A stretch of DNA of 64,000 nucleotides from Aquincola tertiaricarbonis (GTDB lineage Bacteria; Pseudomonadota; Gammaproteobacteria; Burkholderiales; Burkholderiaceae_C). The translations under genes were made by a program, and so were the position numbers. Under the pieces are notes generated by a model, which was not told the origin of the DNA, made no database searches, and was given only the letters and a program-made list of their open reading frames with translations. Below are positions 37,571 through 46,208 of this stretch, piece after piece. Each line of letters starts with the position of its first letter. Positions within the stretch are counted from its first letter, which is position 1. The DNA is taken from the NCBI RefSeq assembly GCF_000969605.1, contig NZ_JZUE01000005.1, positions 230,491-294,490 on the forward strand, in the 5' to 3' direction.

Positions 37571-37934
37571 GACGCCCGCCTTGCTTTCATGAATTGTTGC
37601 GTTGAGATTAGCCAGCCGAATGCTCGCCTTCCAGACCATCTCGAGCCACAGGCTTTCTGCATGACGGAGGCGCCACATCTGAATGTGCACACGGTCGATA
37701 GGTCGCCGGATAGAGCCGGCGTGCCGATGGCGTCGCCCTGCAAGCGGACAGATGTCCGACTTCACCGACACAGCATCAAAGGCATGGATGAAATCGGCCG
37801 AACGATCCTGCGATGGAGGCCGCATCCGCCCCATGGCGCGTTGCCATGAAAGCCAACGCCACCAACGCTGCAGGACGTCACGACACCCGCCGCCACATGG
37901 CGGACTTACCCCATCAGGGGTATTCAGCGGGCGG
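37571..37934. other. Intergenic stretch between orphan immunity gene and MFS gene
   Basis: 364 bp without a supported gene. Frames on both strands exist but show no family features. No nuclease toxin remnant matching the neighbouring immunity gene was found on the minus strand. Near the MFS end, at 37907-37922, there is a short perfect inverted repeat TACCCC-ATCA-GGGGTA. It could act as an RNA hairpin after the MFS gene, but it lacks a T tract. Confidence 0.45.
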
Positions 37935-39134
37935 TCAAAGCCGCCGCGTCAACCGCGCGCCCAGGCCCACCGCCGCCCCCATCACCCAGAACACCGGCGC
38001 CACGCCCAGCGCGGCGCCGGTGGCGCCGAACAGCAGCGGCATCAGCGTGCTGGCGGCATTGATGGTCATCGAGCGCAACGCCAGGGCTTCGCCGTGGCGG
38101 TCGTGCGGCGTCAGCGCATGCAGGGTCGACATGATCATCGGCTGCACGCAGCCCAGCGTCAGCCCCAGCACGGTGGCGCAGGCGCCCATCAGCCAGGGCG
38201 AGTGGATGAACGGGTACAGCATGAACACCGCGCCCGTGGACAGCATGGCCGCGCGCAGCACCACCGCCGGCTGCAGCCGCGCCGCCATCAAGGGGATGAG
38301 CACCCGCACGCCGGTGACGGCCAGCGGGAACACGCCCAGGATCAGCCCGATGGTCGAAGCGCTGAACCCGCGTTCATGGCCCAGGATGGGCACCGCGAAG
38401 CTGTGCACGTCCCAGCATGCCGACAGCAGCCAGTTGATACCCAGCAGGCTGCCGATGCCGGGCAGTCGCAGCAGGTCCCAGGCCTTGCGGCGGCCTGCAT
38501 CGCGGGGCCGCGGCGGCGGCGTCTCGCGCGGCACGCTGCGGGCCAGCACCGCGGCGCACAGCGGCAGCGCAAACAGGAACAGGTAGGCCGCGCGGAAGCC
38601 GGCCAGGTCGATCAGGGCCCCGGCCGAGACCGCGCCCACCACGTTCGACAAGGCCGGCGCCAGGCCCAGCCAGCTGAACACCCGCATGCGCTCCACCGCA
38701 TTGCCGGCATTGCGCCCGGCGGTGCGCTGGATGGTGATCAGCCCGACGTTGGCGCCGCCGCCGCACAGCACCGCCGCCAGCCCCAGCAGCAACCACTGGA
38801 GTGCGCCGGGCGCTAGCCAGGTGCCCAGCACCGGCAGGCCGGCACCCAGCGCGGTCATGGCCACCGCCGCCCGCATCGGCCGGTGGTAGCCATGGCGGTC
38901 GGCCATGCGCCCGGCCGCCAGCGCCAGCAGCACCGCCGAGACGGCGAAGAGCGCCATCAGCAGGCCCACGGACAGCGCGCTGCCGCCTTGCTGCAGCAGC
39001 TGCAGCGGCGCGGCCAGCCGCACGCCGGCCATCGCGCCGTGCAGGCCGATCTGGCCGCCGATCAGGGCCAGCAGCGCCCGCGGCGGCAGGCCGGCGGGCT
39101 GGTCGGTGGACGATGCCTGCGCCGCCTCAGGCAT
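37935..39134 (-). CDS. Major facilitator superfamily transporter
   Basis: 399 residues from the ATG at 39134, with about 12 hydrophobic helices. The MFS loop 2-3 motif appears as GRMADRHGYHRPMR after the second helix, a variant of GxLaDrxGrk. The central loop (RETPPPRPRDAGRRKAWDLL) divides the two six-helix halves. It is an inner-membrane secondary transporter, probably an efflux type, substrate unknown. The start overlaps the end of rmuC by eight bases, so it is translated from the same message, but no functional link is evident. Confidence 0.87.
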   Translation of the reverse strand: MPEAAQASSTDQPAGLPPRALLALIGGQIGLHGAMAGVRLAAPLQLLQQGGSALSVGLLMALFAVSAVLLALAAGRMADRHGYHRPMRAAVAMTALGAGLPVLGTWLAPGALQWLLLGLAAVLCGGGANVGLITIQRTAGRNAGNAVERMRVFSWLGLAPALSNVVGAVSAGALIDLAGFRAAYLFLFALPLCAAVLARSVPRETPPPRPRDAGRRKAWDLLRLPGIGSLLGINWLLSACWDVHSFAVPILGHERGFSASTIGLILGVFPLAVTGVRVLIPLMAARLQPAVVLRAAMLSTGAVFMLYPFIHSPWLMGACATVLGLTLGCVQPMIMSTLHALTPHDRHGEALALRSMTINAASTLMPLLFGATGAALGVAPVFWVMGAAVGLGARLTRRL

Positions 39135-40383
39135 TGGGCGTGGCTTCGTCGTCGAACTCCAGCGTGCCGGGCAGCAGCTGCCGTGCCAGCGCCTCGGGCA
39201 TCGCCTCCACGCTCTTGAGTTGGCGCGCCATCGCGCGGGTACGCACATGGGCCTGGTCGATGGTGCTGCTGGCTTCGTCCAGCTTCTTCTTGGTCTTGGC
39301 CAGCACGTCGCCGAACTTGGTGAACTCGGTCTTCACCGCGCCCAGCACCTCCCACACCTCGGCACTGCGCTTTTCCAGCGCCATGGTGCGGAAGCCCATC
39401 TGCAGGCTGCTCAGCGTGGCCAGCAGCGTGGTGGGGCCGGCCAGCATCACCCGGTGGTCGCGCTGCAGCGCCTCCACCAGGCCCGGCCGGCGCAGCGCCT
39501 CGGCATACAGGCCTTCGGTGGGCACGAAGAGGATGCCGAAGTCGGTGGTGTGCGGCGGCGCCACGTACTTCTCGCGGATGCTGCGGGCCTCGCGACGCAG
39601 TTGCAGCTCGATGCCCTTGGCCGCAGCTTCCACCGCCACCGGGTCGGCCCGCTCCTGGGCCTGCAGCAGGCGCTCGTAGTCCTCGCGCGGGAACTTGGCG
39701 TCGATGGGCAGCCACAGGGGCGCGCCGTCGTCGCGGCGGCCGGGCAGTCGGATCGCGAACTCCACCCGCGCGCCGCTGCCGGCGATGGTCTCCACGTTGG
39801 TGGCGTACTGCTCGGGCGTGAACACCTGCTCCAGCAGGCCGGCCAGCTGCACCTCGCCGAAGATGCCGCGGGTCTTCACGTTGGTGAGCACCCGGTGCAG
39901 CGAGCCCACGTCGCGCGCCAGCGCCTGCATCTCGCCCAGGCCCTTGTGCACCTGCTCCAGCCGCTCGGCCACCTGCTTGAAGCTCTCGCCCAGGCGCTGC
40001 TCCAGCGTGGCGTGCAGCTTCTCGTCGACCGTGGCGCGCATCTGCTCCAGCTTGCGTTCGTTGTCCTGCTGGATCGTGGCCAGGCGGGCGTCCACCGTCT
40101 GCCGAACGTCCAGCAAGCGCTTGTCGGTGGCCTCGGACATCAGCCGCAGCTGCGCGCCCAGGGTGTCGCCGAAGCGGCGCAGCGCGGTGTCCTGCGCCTC
40201 GCGGCCGGCCAGCAAGGCGCGGCTCAACTCCTGGCGGGTGCTGCTGGCGCTGCGGTCCACCTCGTCGCGCAGATCGCTCACCAGCCGTCGGCCATCGCCG
40301 CGCAGCAGCAGCACCACCAGCAGGATCAGCACGACGAGGGTGACGACGAGCAGCGCGAGGACAAGCGTTTCGATGGCGGGCAT
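39127..40383 (-). CDS. rmuC: DNA recombination protein RmuC
   Basis: 418 residues. An N-terminal membrane helix (about residues 5-28, LVLALLVVTLVVLILLVVLLL) is followed by a long coiled-coil region, then the RmuC nuclease-like core: NVKTRGIFGEVQLAGLLEQVFTPEQY, LPIDAKFPREDYERLL, KYVAPPHTTDFGILFVPTEGLYAEAL and VMLAGPTTLLATL. In E. coli, RmuC limits inversion at short inverted repeats; biochemical activity is not established. It is the first gene of a pair with the MFS gene downstream. Confidence 0.93.
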   Translation of the reverse strand: MPAIETLVLALLVVTLVVLILLVVLLLRGDGRRLVSDLRDEVDRSASSTRQELSRALLAGREAQDTALRRFGDTLGAQLRLMSEATDKRLLDVRQTVDARLATIQQDNERKLEQMRATVDEKLHATLEQRLGESFKQVAERLEQVHKGLGEMQALARDVGSLHRVLTNVKTRGIFGEVQLAGLLEQVFTPEQYATNVETIAGSGARVEFAIRLPGRRDDGAPLWLPIDAKFPREDYERLLQAQERADPVAVEAAAKGIELQLRREARSIREKYVAPPHTTDFGILFVPTEGLYAEALRRPGLVEALQRDHRVMLAGPTTLLATLSSLQMGFRTMALEKRSAEVWEVLGAVKTEFTKFGDVLAKTKKKLDEASSTIDQAHVRTRAMARQLKSVEAMPEALARQLLPGTLEFDDEATPNA

Positions 40384-40405
40384 GCCGCCATTCTCGGCCA
40401 GCGCT

Positions 40406-40903
40406 TCAGTCCGGTTGGTTGGGCTGCACCGGCTCGCAGATCACTTCCGAGGTCACCGAGTTGGCGATGAAGCATTGCTCATGCGCCTCGTGGTGCATCT
40501 CCGCCAGCTCCTGCGCGCTGGGCAGGCGATCACCGGAAAAGCGCACCTCGGGCTTCAGCGTGACCTGGGTGATGGACACCTTGCCCGCTGCGTTCTGCTG
40601 CATGGTGCCCACCGCGTCGTCGCGGTAGCTGTCCACGCGGAAGCCGCGCTGCGCCGCGATGGACAGGAACCACAGCATGTGGCAGCTGGACAGCGAGGCG
40701 ACGAAGGCCTCCTCCGGATCGACCGCCGATGGATCGGAGAACGGCACGCGCACCGCATGCGGCGACGACGACGCCGCCACCTCGGCCCCGCCATCGAAGC
40801 GCCAGGCATGGCGGCGGCTGTAGCGGTTGTCGGTGAAGGCATCGGCCTCGCCGCGCTGCCAGCGCACCTCGGCGCGGTGCTCGGATGCGCCGCTGCGGCT
40901 CAC
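40406..40903 (-). CDS. OsmC family peroxiredoxin-like protein
   Basis: 165 residues starting at a GTG that overlaps the stop of the preceding dehydrogenase gene (GTGA). A much longer frame reads back through that gene and is an artefact. OsmC features are present: DPEEAFVASLSSCHMLWFL with the first conserved Cys, and HEQCFIANSV with the second. The two cysteines reduce organic hydroperoxides in characterised OsmC/Ohr proteins. Cytoplasmic. It is the last gene of the overlapped run that begins with the HDAC-like gene at 43983. Confidence 0.87.
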   Translation of the reverse strand: MSRSGASEHRAEVRWQRGEADAFTDNRYSRRHAWRFDGGAEVAASSSPHAVRVPFSDPSAVDPEEAFVASLSSCHMLWFLSIAAQRGFRVDSYRDDAVGTMQQNAAGKVSITQVTLKPEVRFSGDRLPSAQELAEMHHEAHEQCFIANSVTSEVICEPVQPNQPD

Positions 40904-41874
40904 CGGATCACCTCGGGGTTGACGGGCGTGGGCGCGCGCTGGCCCGTCAGCGCGGCGATCAGGTTGTCGGCCGCCAGGTCGGCCATCGCACGCCGGGTGC
41001 GCACGGTGGCGCTGGCGATGTGCGGCGTGAGCACCACGTTGGGCACGGTCAGCAGCGCGGGGTGCACGTTGGGCTCGCCCTCGAAAACGTCCAGCCCGGC
41101 GGCGGCGAGGGTGCCGCGCTTCAGCGCCTCGGCCAGCGCCTCGTCGTCCACGATGCCGCCGCGGGCGATGTTGGTCAGCGTGGCGGTGGGCTTCATCAGC
41201 GCCAGCTCGGCAGCACCGATGGCATGGTGGCTGGCCGCCGAATACGGCAGCACCAGCACCAGGTGGTCGGCCTCGCGCAGCAGTTCCTCCTTGCTCACGT
41301 AGCGGGCGTTGATCGGCGCTTCCTGCTCGGCCGGCAGGCGGCTGCGGTTGTGATAGATCACGTTCATGCCGAAGCCCAGCGCGCCGCGCCTGGCAATGCC
41401 CTGGCCGATGCGGCCCATGCCGAGGATGCCCAGCGTCGCGCCGTGCACGTCGCTGCCGGTCAGCAGGTTGTAGGACCAGCGCGTCCAGCGGCCGTCGCGC
41501 AGGTAGTGCTCGCCCTCGGCGATGCGGCGGGCGGTGGCCATCATCAGCGCGAAGCCGAAGTCGGCGGTGGTCTCGGTGAGCACGTCGGGCGTGTTGGTCA
41601 CCAGCACGCCGCGCGCGGTGCAGGCCGGCACGTCGATGTTGTTGTAGCCCACGGCCATGTTGCACACCGCCTTGAGCTGCGGATTGGCGTCCAACAGCGC
41701 GGCGTCGATGCGCTCGCCGCCGGCCACCAGCACGCCCTCGTGGCCGGCGAGCTGGCCCGCCAGCGCACCGGGTGGATGCTGCACGTCGCCCTCGTTGGGC
41801 GTGACCTGGAAGTGCTGCGCCAGGCGCTGCAGGGTCTCGGGGAAGATCTCTCGGGTGACGAGCACGGACTGCAT
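40900..41874 (-). CDS. D-2-hydroxyacid dehydrogenase (glyoxylate/hydroxypyruvate reductase-like)
   Basis: 324 residues from the ATG at 41874, chosen because an AAGG site lies upstream and the domain begins there (VLVTREIFPETLQRL). The NAD(P)-binding turn GILGMGRIGQGIA and the catalytic triad blocks are present: Arg in NIARGGIVDD, Glu in LDVFEGEP and His in LTPHIASAT. The family reduces glyoxylate, hydroxypyruvate or other 2-oxoacids. The arrangement resembles GhrB-type enzymes, but substrate cannot be assigned. The next gene (OsmC) starts inside its stop codon, and the nitroreductase gene ends 26 bp upstream. Confidence 0.9.
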   Translation of the reverse strand: MQSVLVTREIFPETLQRLAQHFQVTPNEGDVQHPPGALAGQLAGHEGVLVAGGERIDAALLDANPQLKAVCNMAVGYNNIDVPACTARGVLVTNTPDVLTETTADFGFALMMATARRIAEGEHYLRDGRWTRWSYNLLTGSDVHGATLGILGMGRIGQGIARRGALGFGMNVIYHNRSRLPAEQEAPINARYVSKEELLREADHLVLVLPYSAASHHAIGAAELALMKPTATLTNIARGGIVDDEALAEALKRGTLAAAGLDVFEGEPNVHPALLTVPNVVLTPHIASATVRTRRAMADLAADNLIAALTGQRAPTPVNPEVIR

Positions 41875-41900
41875 GGCTGCGCCTTTCTGGTGAGGTTCGA

Positions 41901-42571
41901 TCAATCAAGGAAACGGGTGAAGCCCGCCACCGGCTCGCGGGCGGTGCGCAGGCTGTTCTCGATGGCCGCAGGATCGGCATGGCCCAGCGCCATGCCGCAC
42001 ACCAGTGCCTCGTTGGCGGGTGCGCCCACATGCGGCAGGATGAGGCGGTGCCACTCGATGAAGGCGGCCTGCGGGCAGGTGTCCAGGCCGCGGGCGCGGG
42101 CGGCGATCATGATGTTCTGCAGGAACATGCCGTAGTCCAGCCAGCTGCCCTGCTCCATGCGGCGGTCGATGGTGAAGATCAGGCCCACCGGCGCATCGAA
42201 GAACAGGTAGTTGCGGCCATGCTGCTGGTGCATGCGCTCGCGGTCGGCCTTGCCAATGCCCAGCAGGCCGTACAGGCCCCAGCCGGTGGCGCGGCGCCGC
42301 TCGATGTAGGGCGGGAACCAGTCGGTGGGGTAGTAGGCGTATTCGGCCTGGTGCTCGGCGCGGGCCTGCGGGTCATCGTGGGCGGCGACCAGCTTGCCGC
42401 ACAACGTGGCCAGCGGCTCGCCGGTCAGCACGTACACCTTCCAGGGCTGCACATTGGAGCCGGAGGGCGCCTGCGCGGCCACCTGCAGGATGTCCTCGAT
42501 CACCGGGCGTGGCACCGGCGTGGGCAGGAAGCGGCGGATCGAACGCCGGCTGGTGATGGCCTCGTCGGCCG

Positions 42572-42575
<4 letters not shown>
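41901..42575 (-). CDS. Nitroreductase family oxidoreductase (FMN)
   Basis: 224 residues from the ATG at 42575, which overlaps the thioesterase stop by four bases. The FMN-binding N-terminus reads [24 protein letters not shown], followed by [18 protein letters not shown], both standard for the family. [22 protein letters not shown] in the middle and [12 protein letters not shown] near the end complete the fold. It catalyses NAD(P)H-dependent two-electron reduction of nitro-, quinone- or related substrates in the cytoplasm; natural substrate unknown. Confidence 0.9.
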
Positions 42576-43017
<442 letters not shown>

Positions 43018-43021
<4 letters not shown>

Positions 43022-43983
43022 CCGGTGCATTCTTCCATCGGCTCGGCCCGGCGGTCGGCCTGCCAGGCCTGCCACTGGCGCTGGGCTTCGCGCAGCGTCT
43101 GCAGGTGCACCGCCACCGAGTCGTCGATCACCCGGCCGTAGCCGCCCGCCATGCTGATGGCCACCGGCACGCCACGTTCACGACAGGCGGTGAGCACCCG
43201 GCGGTCCCGCTCGGCCAGGCCGGCGGCGCTGATCTTCAGGCGGCCCAGGCGGTCGCCTTCGTGCGGGTCGGCGCCGGCCAGGTAAAACACCAGGCCCGGC
43301 AGGGCGGCCTGGTGGCGCTGCCACAGCGTGGCCAGCGCACTGTCCAGCGCGGCGAGGTATTCGTCGTCGGCGCAGCCGTCGGGCAGTTCCACGTCCAGGT
43401 CGCTGGCCTCCTTGCGGAAGGGGAAGTTGCGCGCGCCGTGCAGCGACAGGGTGAACACGCTGTCGTCGTCGGCAAAGATGGACGCAGTGCCGTTGCCCTG
43501 GTGCACGTCCAGGTCGATCACCGCCACGCGCAGCAGCCGCCGGTGGTGGCGGTGCTCCTCGGCCTGCATCAGCCGGGCGGCCACCGCCGCATCGTTGAAC
43601 ACGCAGAAGCCGCTGCCCTTGTGCGCATAGGCATGGTGGGTGCCGCCGGCCAGCTGCGCGGCCACGCCTTCGCGCAGCGCGGTGCGGGCGGCGCAGATGG
43701 TGGCGCCCACCGAGCGGCGGGCCCGCTCCACCATCGCCGGCGACCAGGGAAAGCCGATCTCCCGCTGCTCGGCAGCGGACAGCAGGCCCTCGACCACCGA
43801 GGTCACGTAGTGCGGCGTGTGCGCCAGCGCCAGCTCGCCGTCGGTGGCGGCAATGGCCTCCGCCAGCACCACCCCGGCTGCCTCGGCCTCCACGCGATTG
43901 CGCAGCAGCCGGTACTTGGGCATCGGGAACCGGTGGCCGCTGGGCAACGGCAGCACGAAGTGGTCGGAGTAATACGCCTGCAT
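43018..43983 (-). CDS. Histone deacetylase-like amidohydrolase (AcuC/HDAC superfamily)
   Basis: 321 residues from the ATG at 43983; the extra upstream codons of the longest frame were dropped because the family N-terminus ([21 protein letters not shown]) starts here. Zinc and active-site motifs are present: GGTHHAY with the paired histidines, [24 protein letters not shown] with Asp/His ligands, and AGADPHEGD with the second Asp. Bacterial members remove acetyl groups from proteins (AcuC acts on acetyl-CoA synthetase) or from polyamines; which applies is unknown. First gene of a five-gene overlapping run. Confidence 0.88.
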
Positions 43984-44030
43984 CGCGACCCATTGTGGCG
44001 GGGACCCGGCCGCCAAGCGCCCCGGCGGCC

Positions 44031-44052
44031 TTCTAGGAAGCGCTCCCTAGAA
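44031..44052. promoter_or_regulatory. 22-bp inverted repeat, possible operator
   Basis: Arms TTCTAGG and CCTAGAA enclose a palindromic AGCGCT core with one unmatched base on each side. It lies between the divergent deacetylase (starts 43983) and phaP (starts 44176) and directly abuts the second palindrome at 44053. The bound protein is unknown. Confidence 0.5.
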
Positions 44053-44069
44053 TTGTTGCAGCGCAACAA
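44053..44069. promoter_or_regulatory. Probable PhaR-type operator upstream of phaP
   Basis: Perfect inverted repeat TTGTTGC-AGC-GCAACAA, just upstream of the phaP -35 box. PhaR repressors of PHA producers are known to bind TTGC/GCAA- or TGC/GCA-type palindromes near phasin promoters, which fits site and position. A second TGCAGTGCA motif lies at 44115-44123 near the expected transcription start. PhaR identity is an inference. Confidence 0.55.
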
Positions 44070-44075
44070 AATGGC

Positions 44076-44103
44076 TTGCAATGGAGGCTCACGTCCCTAT
44101 ACT
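44076..44103 (+). promoter_or_regulatory. Candidate sigma-70 promoter of phaP
   Basis: -35 TTGCAA at 44076-44081 and -10 TATACT at 44098-44103, spacer 16 bp. Transcription would start near 44110, about 65 bp before the ATG. Position between the two TGC/GCA motifs suits repression by blocking polymerase. Confidence 0.6.
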
Positions 44104-44175
44104 TCGGTTCATGGTGCAGTGCAGCAAACGCTTCCCGGGCACCAGCAAGTTCCCTTATCAAGACGGAGATTTCAC

Positions 44176-44733
44176 ATGCTGACCCCTGAACAAATGCTCG
44201 CCGCCCACAAGGCCAACCTGGAAACCCTGTTCGGCCTGACCAACAAGGCCTTCGAAGGCGTCGAGAAGCTGGTCGAGCTGAACCTGCAAGTGGCCAAGAC
44301 CGCCCTGGGCGAAGCCGCCGAGACCACCTCCGCCGCCCTGTCGGTGAAGGACGCCCAGGAGCTGATCGCCCTGCAGACCTCGCTGCTGCAACCGGTCGCC
44401 GAGAAGGCCGCTGCCTACAGCCGCCATGTGTACGACATCGCTGCCGCCACCAGCGCCGAAGTGACCAAGGTCGCCGAGACGCAGATGGCCGATGCCCAGC
44501 GCAAGTTCATGACCGTGGTCGACACCGCCGCCAAGAACGCCCCCGCCGGCAGCGAAAACGCCGTGGCCCTGGTGAAGTCGGCCGTGGCCGCCGCCAACAA
44601 CGCCTTCGAAAGCGTGCACAAGGCCGCCAAGCAAGCCGCCGACGTGGCCGAAGCCAACCTGACCGCGCTGACCAACACCGCCGTCAAGGCCGCTTCCACC
44701 ACCGCCACCAAGGCCAAGCGCGCGACCGCCTGA
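44176..44733 (+). CDS. phaP: Phasin (PHA granule-associated protein)
   Basis: 185 residues, close to the 187-192 of betaproteobacterial PhaP1. The N-terminus [38 protein letters not shown] is the Phasin_2 signature; the rest is amphipathic Ala/Lys/Thr-rich helix without cysteine. It coats PHA granules, controls their size and number and protects the cytoplasm. The frame is open far upstream, but the ATG at 44176 with GGAG ten bases upstream fits the family start. Codon use is highly biased (AAG, CTG, GCC), as in abundantly expressed genes. A bidirectional terminator follows. Confidence 0.95.
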   Translation: MLTPEQMLAAHKANLETLFGLTNKAFEGVEKLVELNLQVAKTALGEAAETTSAALSVKDAQELIALQTSLLQPVAEKAAAYSRHVYDIAAATSAEVTKVAETQMADAQRKFMTVVDTAAKNAPAGSENAVALVKSAVAAANNAFESVHKAAKQAADVAEANLTALTNTAVKAASTTATKAKRATA

Positions 44734-44786
44734 TCTTCTGGATGTCTCCTCGGTACCTTCCGGCGCAGGCCGGCGTACCGTTCAAA

Positions 44787-44816
44787 AGGCCCGGCTCTGC
44801 CGGGCCTCTTTCTTTT
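44787..44816 (+). terminator. Intrinsic terminator after phaP (works on both strands)
   Basis: Perfect nine-pair stem AGGCCCGGC/GCCGGGCCT with TCT loop, followed by CTTTCTTTT. On the opposite strand the stem ends in a short T run, so it can also stop transcription of the converging rssA-like gene. Confidence 0.85.
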
Positions 44817-44832
44817 GGGGCGCACGAAGCGC

Positions 44833-45756
44833 TCAGCGCGTGGCCAGCGCGATCTTCTGCCGCAGCGCCGGCAGGGCCGCCAGCGCCGCCTCGCGCCCGG
44901 CCGCGATGGCCTGGCGGCGCACGGTGAAGTCGGCGCTCGACACGCCCACCAGGCGCGGCCGCACCACCACGTCGGCATCGCGCAGCTCGAAAGTATTGAT
45001 GCTGCGGCTCATGATGGCGAAGGTCTGCAGCAGCATGCGCATCGGGTCGCCGGTGGGGTTGCCATCGGGCGGCATCGAGATGTCCACCGCGATCACCAGC
45101 TCCGCGCCCATCTGACGGGCAAAGCGCACGGGCACCGGAGAGGCCAGGCCGCCGTCCACGTACTCGCGGCCGTTGATCGTCACCGGCTGGAACACGGCCG
45201 GCACCGCGCTGGAGGCCCGCACCGCCGTGCCGGCATCGCCGCGGCGGAACAGCACCGGCTCCCCGCTGTCCAGGTCAGTGGCCACCACGCCCAGTGGCAT
45301 GGGCAGCTGCTCGATCGGCCGGTTGGACGCCTGCTGGCGCACGTAGCGGGCCAGCGCCTCGCCGCGGATCAGCCCACGGCCGGGGAAGGCCCAGTCGGTG
45401 ATGGCCGATTCGTCCATCGCCAGCGCCACCTTGGCCAGCTCGGCGCCGCTGCGGCCGGCCGCATACATGGTCGCCACCAGGCTGCCCGCGGAGGTGCCGG
45501 CCACCAGGTCGGGCTTGATGCCGGCTTCCTCCAGCACCTGGATCACGCCGATGTGGGCGAAGCCCCGGGTGGCCCCGCCACCCAGCGCCAGGCCGATGCG
45601 CGGCGGGCGCGGTGGCGGCGGGGGTGCGGCCGGCGGCGGTGGCGGCGCGGGTGGCGACGGTGGCGGTGCGGTGGCACAGCCGGCGAGGGCACTGGCGGCC
45701 AGCAACGCCAGCAGCCGGCGACGGCCGCTTAATTCTGGATGGGCATTAGCAAGCAA
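44833..45756 (-). CDS. Patatin-like phospholipase, RssA-like lipoprotein
   Basis: About 307 residues if started at the TTG at 45756. The frame extends to a GTG at 45810, but that codon sits inside a hairpin and the stretch between is AT-rich and promoter-like; GAGAAG ten bases before the TTG supports it. A lipoprotein signal (RRRLLALLAASALAGC) ends at the lipobox Cys and is followed by a Pro-rich tether. The patatin domain has the oxyanion ALGGGATRGFAH, nucleophile GTSAGS and the catalytic Asp in VDGGLASP. Predicted membrane-anchored acyl hydrolase of unknown substrate. The start is uncertain, the family call firm. Confidence 0.85.
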   Translation of the reverse strand: MLANAHPELSGRRRLLALLAASALAGCATAPPPSPPAPPPPPAAPPPPPRPPRIGLALGGGATRGFAHIGVIQVLEEAGIKPDLVAGTSAGSLVATMYAAGRSGAELAKVALAMDESAITDWAFPGRGLIRGEALARYVRQQASNRPIEQLPMPLGVVATDLDSGEPVLFRRGDAGTAVRASSAVPAVFQPVTINGREYVDGGLASPVPVRFARQMGAELVIAVDISMPPDGNPTGDPMRMLLQTFAIMSRSINTFELRDADVVVRPRLVGVSSADFTVRRQAIAAGREAALAALPALRQKIALATR

Positions 45757-46208
45757 CTTATTCGTTCTTCTCAAATATATATGCGGTCCATAAAGTGCCC
45801 ACTGGTGCACGGGAGGGGCCCGTGCATGCTATTGGACACGCGCAAGGCGCAAGGACTCGATGGACGGGATGGCAGTGCTCAGCGGCTTCGGCGCCGGCGC
45901 CCTCGACGGACGGGCCAGCGCGGGCCGCGCCGTGCTCGCGGCGCCCCTGGCTTATCCTTCCCTCCCCGCGCATCGGCTGGCGGGCACCGGCATCGCCCAG
46001 GCGGTGGCAGCCGTCCGGGCAGCCGGCGGCGGCCGTCCGGCACCCGGCCCGGTCGATGCGGCGCGGACGGCCGCCACGCTCATCGGCTTCCTGCCGGCCT
46101 CCGGGCCCGGCGCCAGGCTCATCACCTCCATGCCCGAACGCCGGGTGCGCACGCAGCGGCCTGCAGCGTGCGGCACCGCGGGCTTCCAAGTGATTCATTG
46201 AACCCAGC
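45757..46208. other. Upstream region of the sulfite reductase operon
   Basis: 452 bp holding the promoters of the RssA-like gene (minus) and probably of cysI (plus). A perfect eight-pair hairpin TGCACGGG/CCCGTGCA with a five-base loop lies at 45806-45826. The rest, 45860-46201, is G/C-rich with one plus-strand frame of uncertain status (next entry). No CysB or leader motif could be fixed with confidence. Confidence 0.45.
45860..46201 (+). CDS. Uncertain hypothetical protein upstream of cysI
   Basis: 113 codons from ATG 45860, preceded by AAGGA four bases upstream, ending seven bases before the cysI start codon. Third codon positions are strongly G/C (most of the codons read), as in the real genes around. 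The translation (MDGMAVLSGFGAGALDGRAS, later LAYPSLPAHRLAGTGIAQAV) is Ala/Gly/Arg-rich with no recognised family. It may be a real operon-leading gene or a chance frame in G/C-rich DNA. Confidence 0.35.
   Translation: MDGMAVLSGFGAGALDGRASAGRAVLAAPLAYPSLPAHRLAGTGIAQAVAAVRAAGGGRPAPGPVDAARTAATLIGFLPASGPGARLITSMPERRVRTQRPAACGTAGFQVIH

Noticed and set aside
37571..37834. Orphan toxin fragment upstream of the second immunity gene
   Set aside because: All three minus-strand frames were read; none shows GGH, NIFPQ-like or other nuclease motifs, so an orphan toxin is not supported.
20504..37934. Insertion sequences, integrase or CRISPR around the secretion locus
   Set aside because: No transposase frames, terminal inverted repeats, target duplications or spaced repeats were seen; the island shows only composition bias and immunity-gene duplication.
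40406..42031. 541-codon fusion of OsmC with an upstream domain
   Set aside because: The upstream part is the wrong frame of the 2-hydroxyacid dehydrogenase gene; the real OsmC start is the GTG overlapping its stop.
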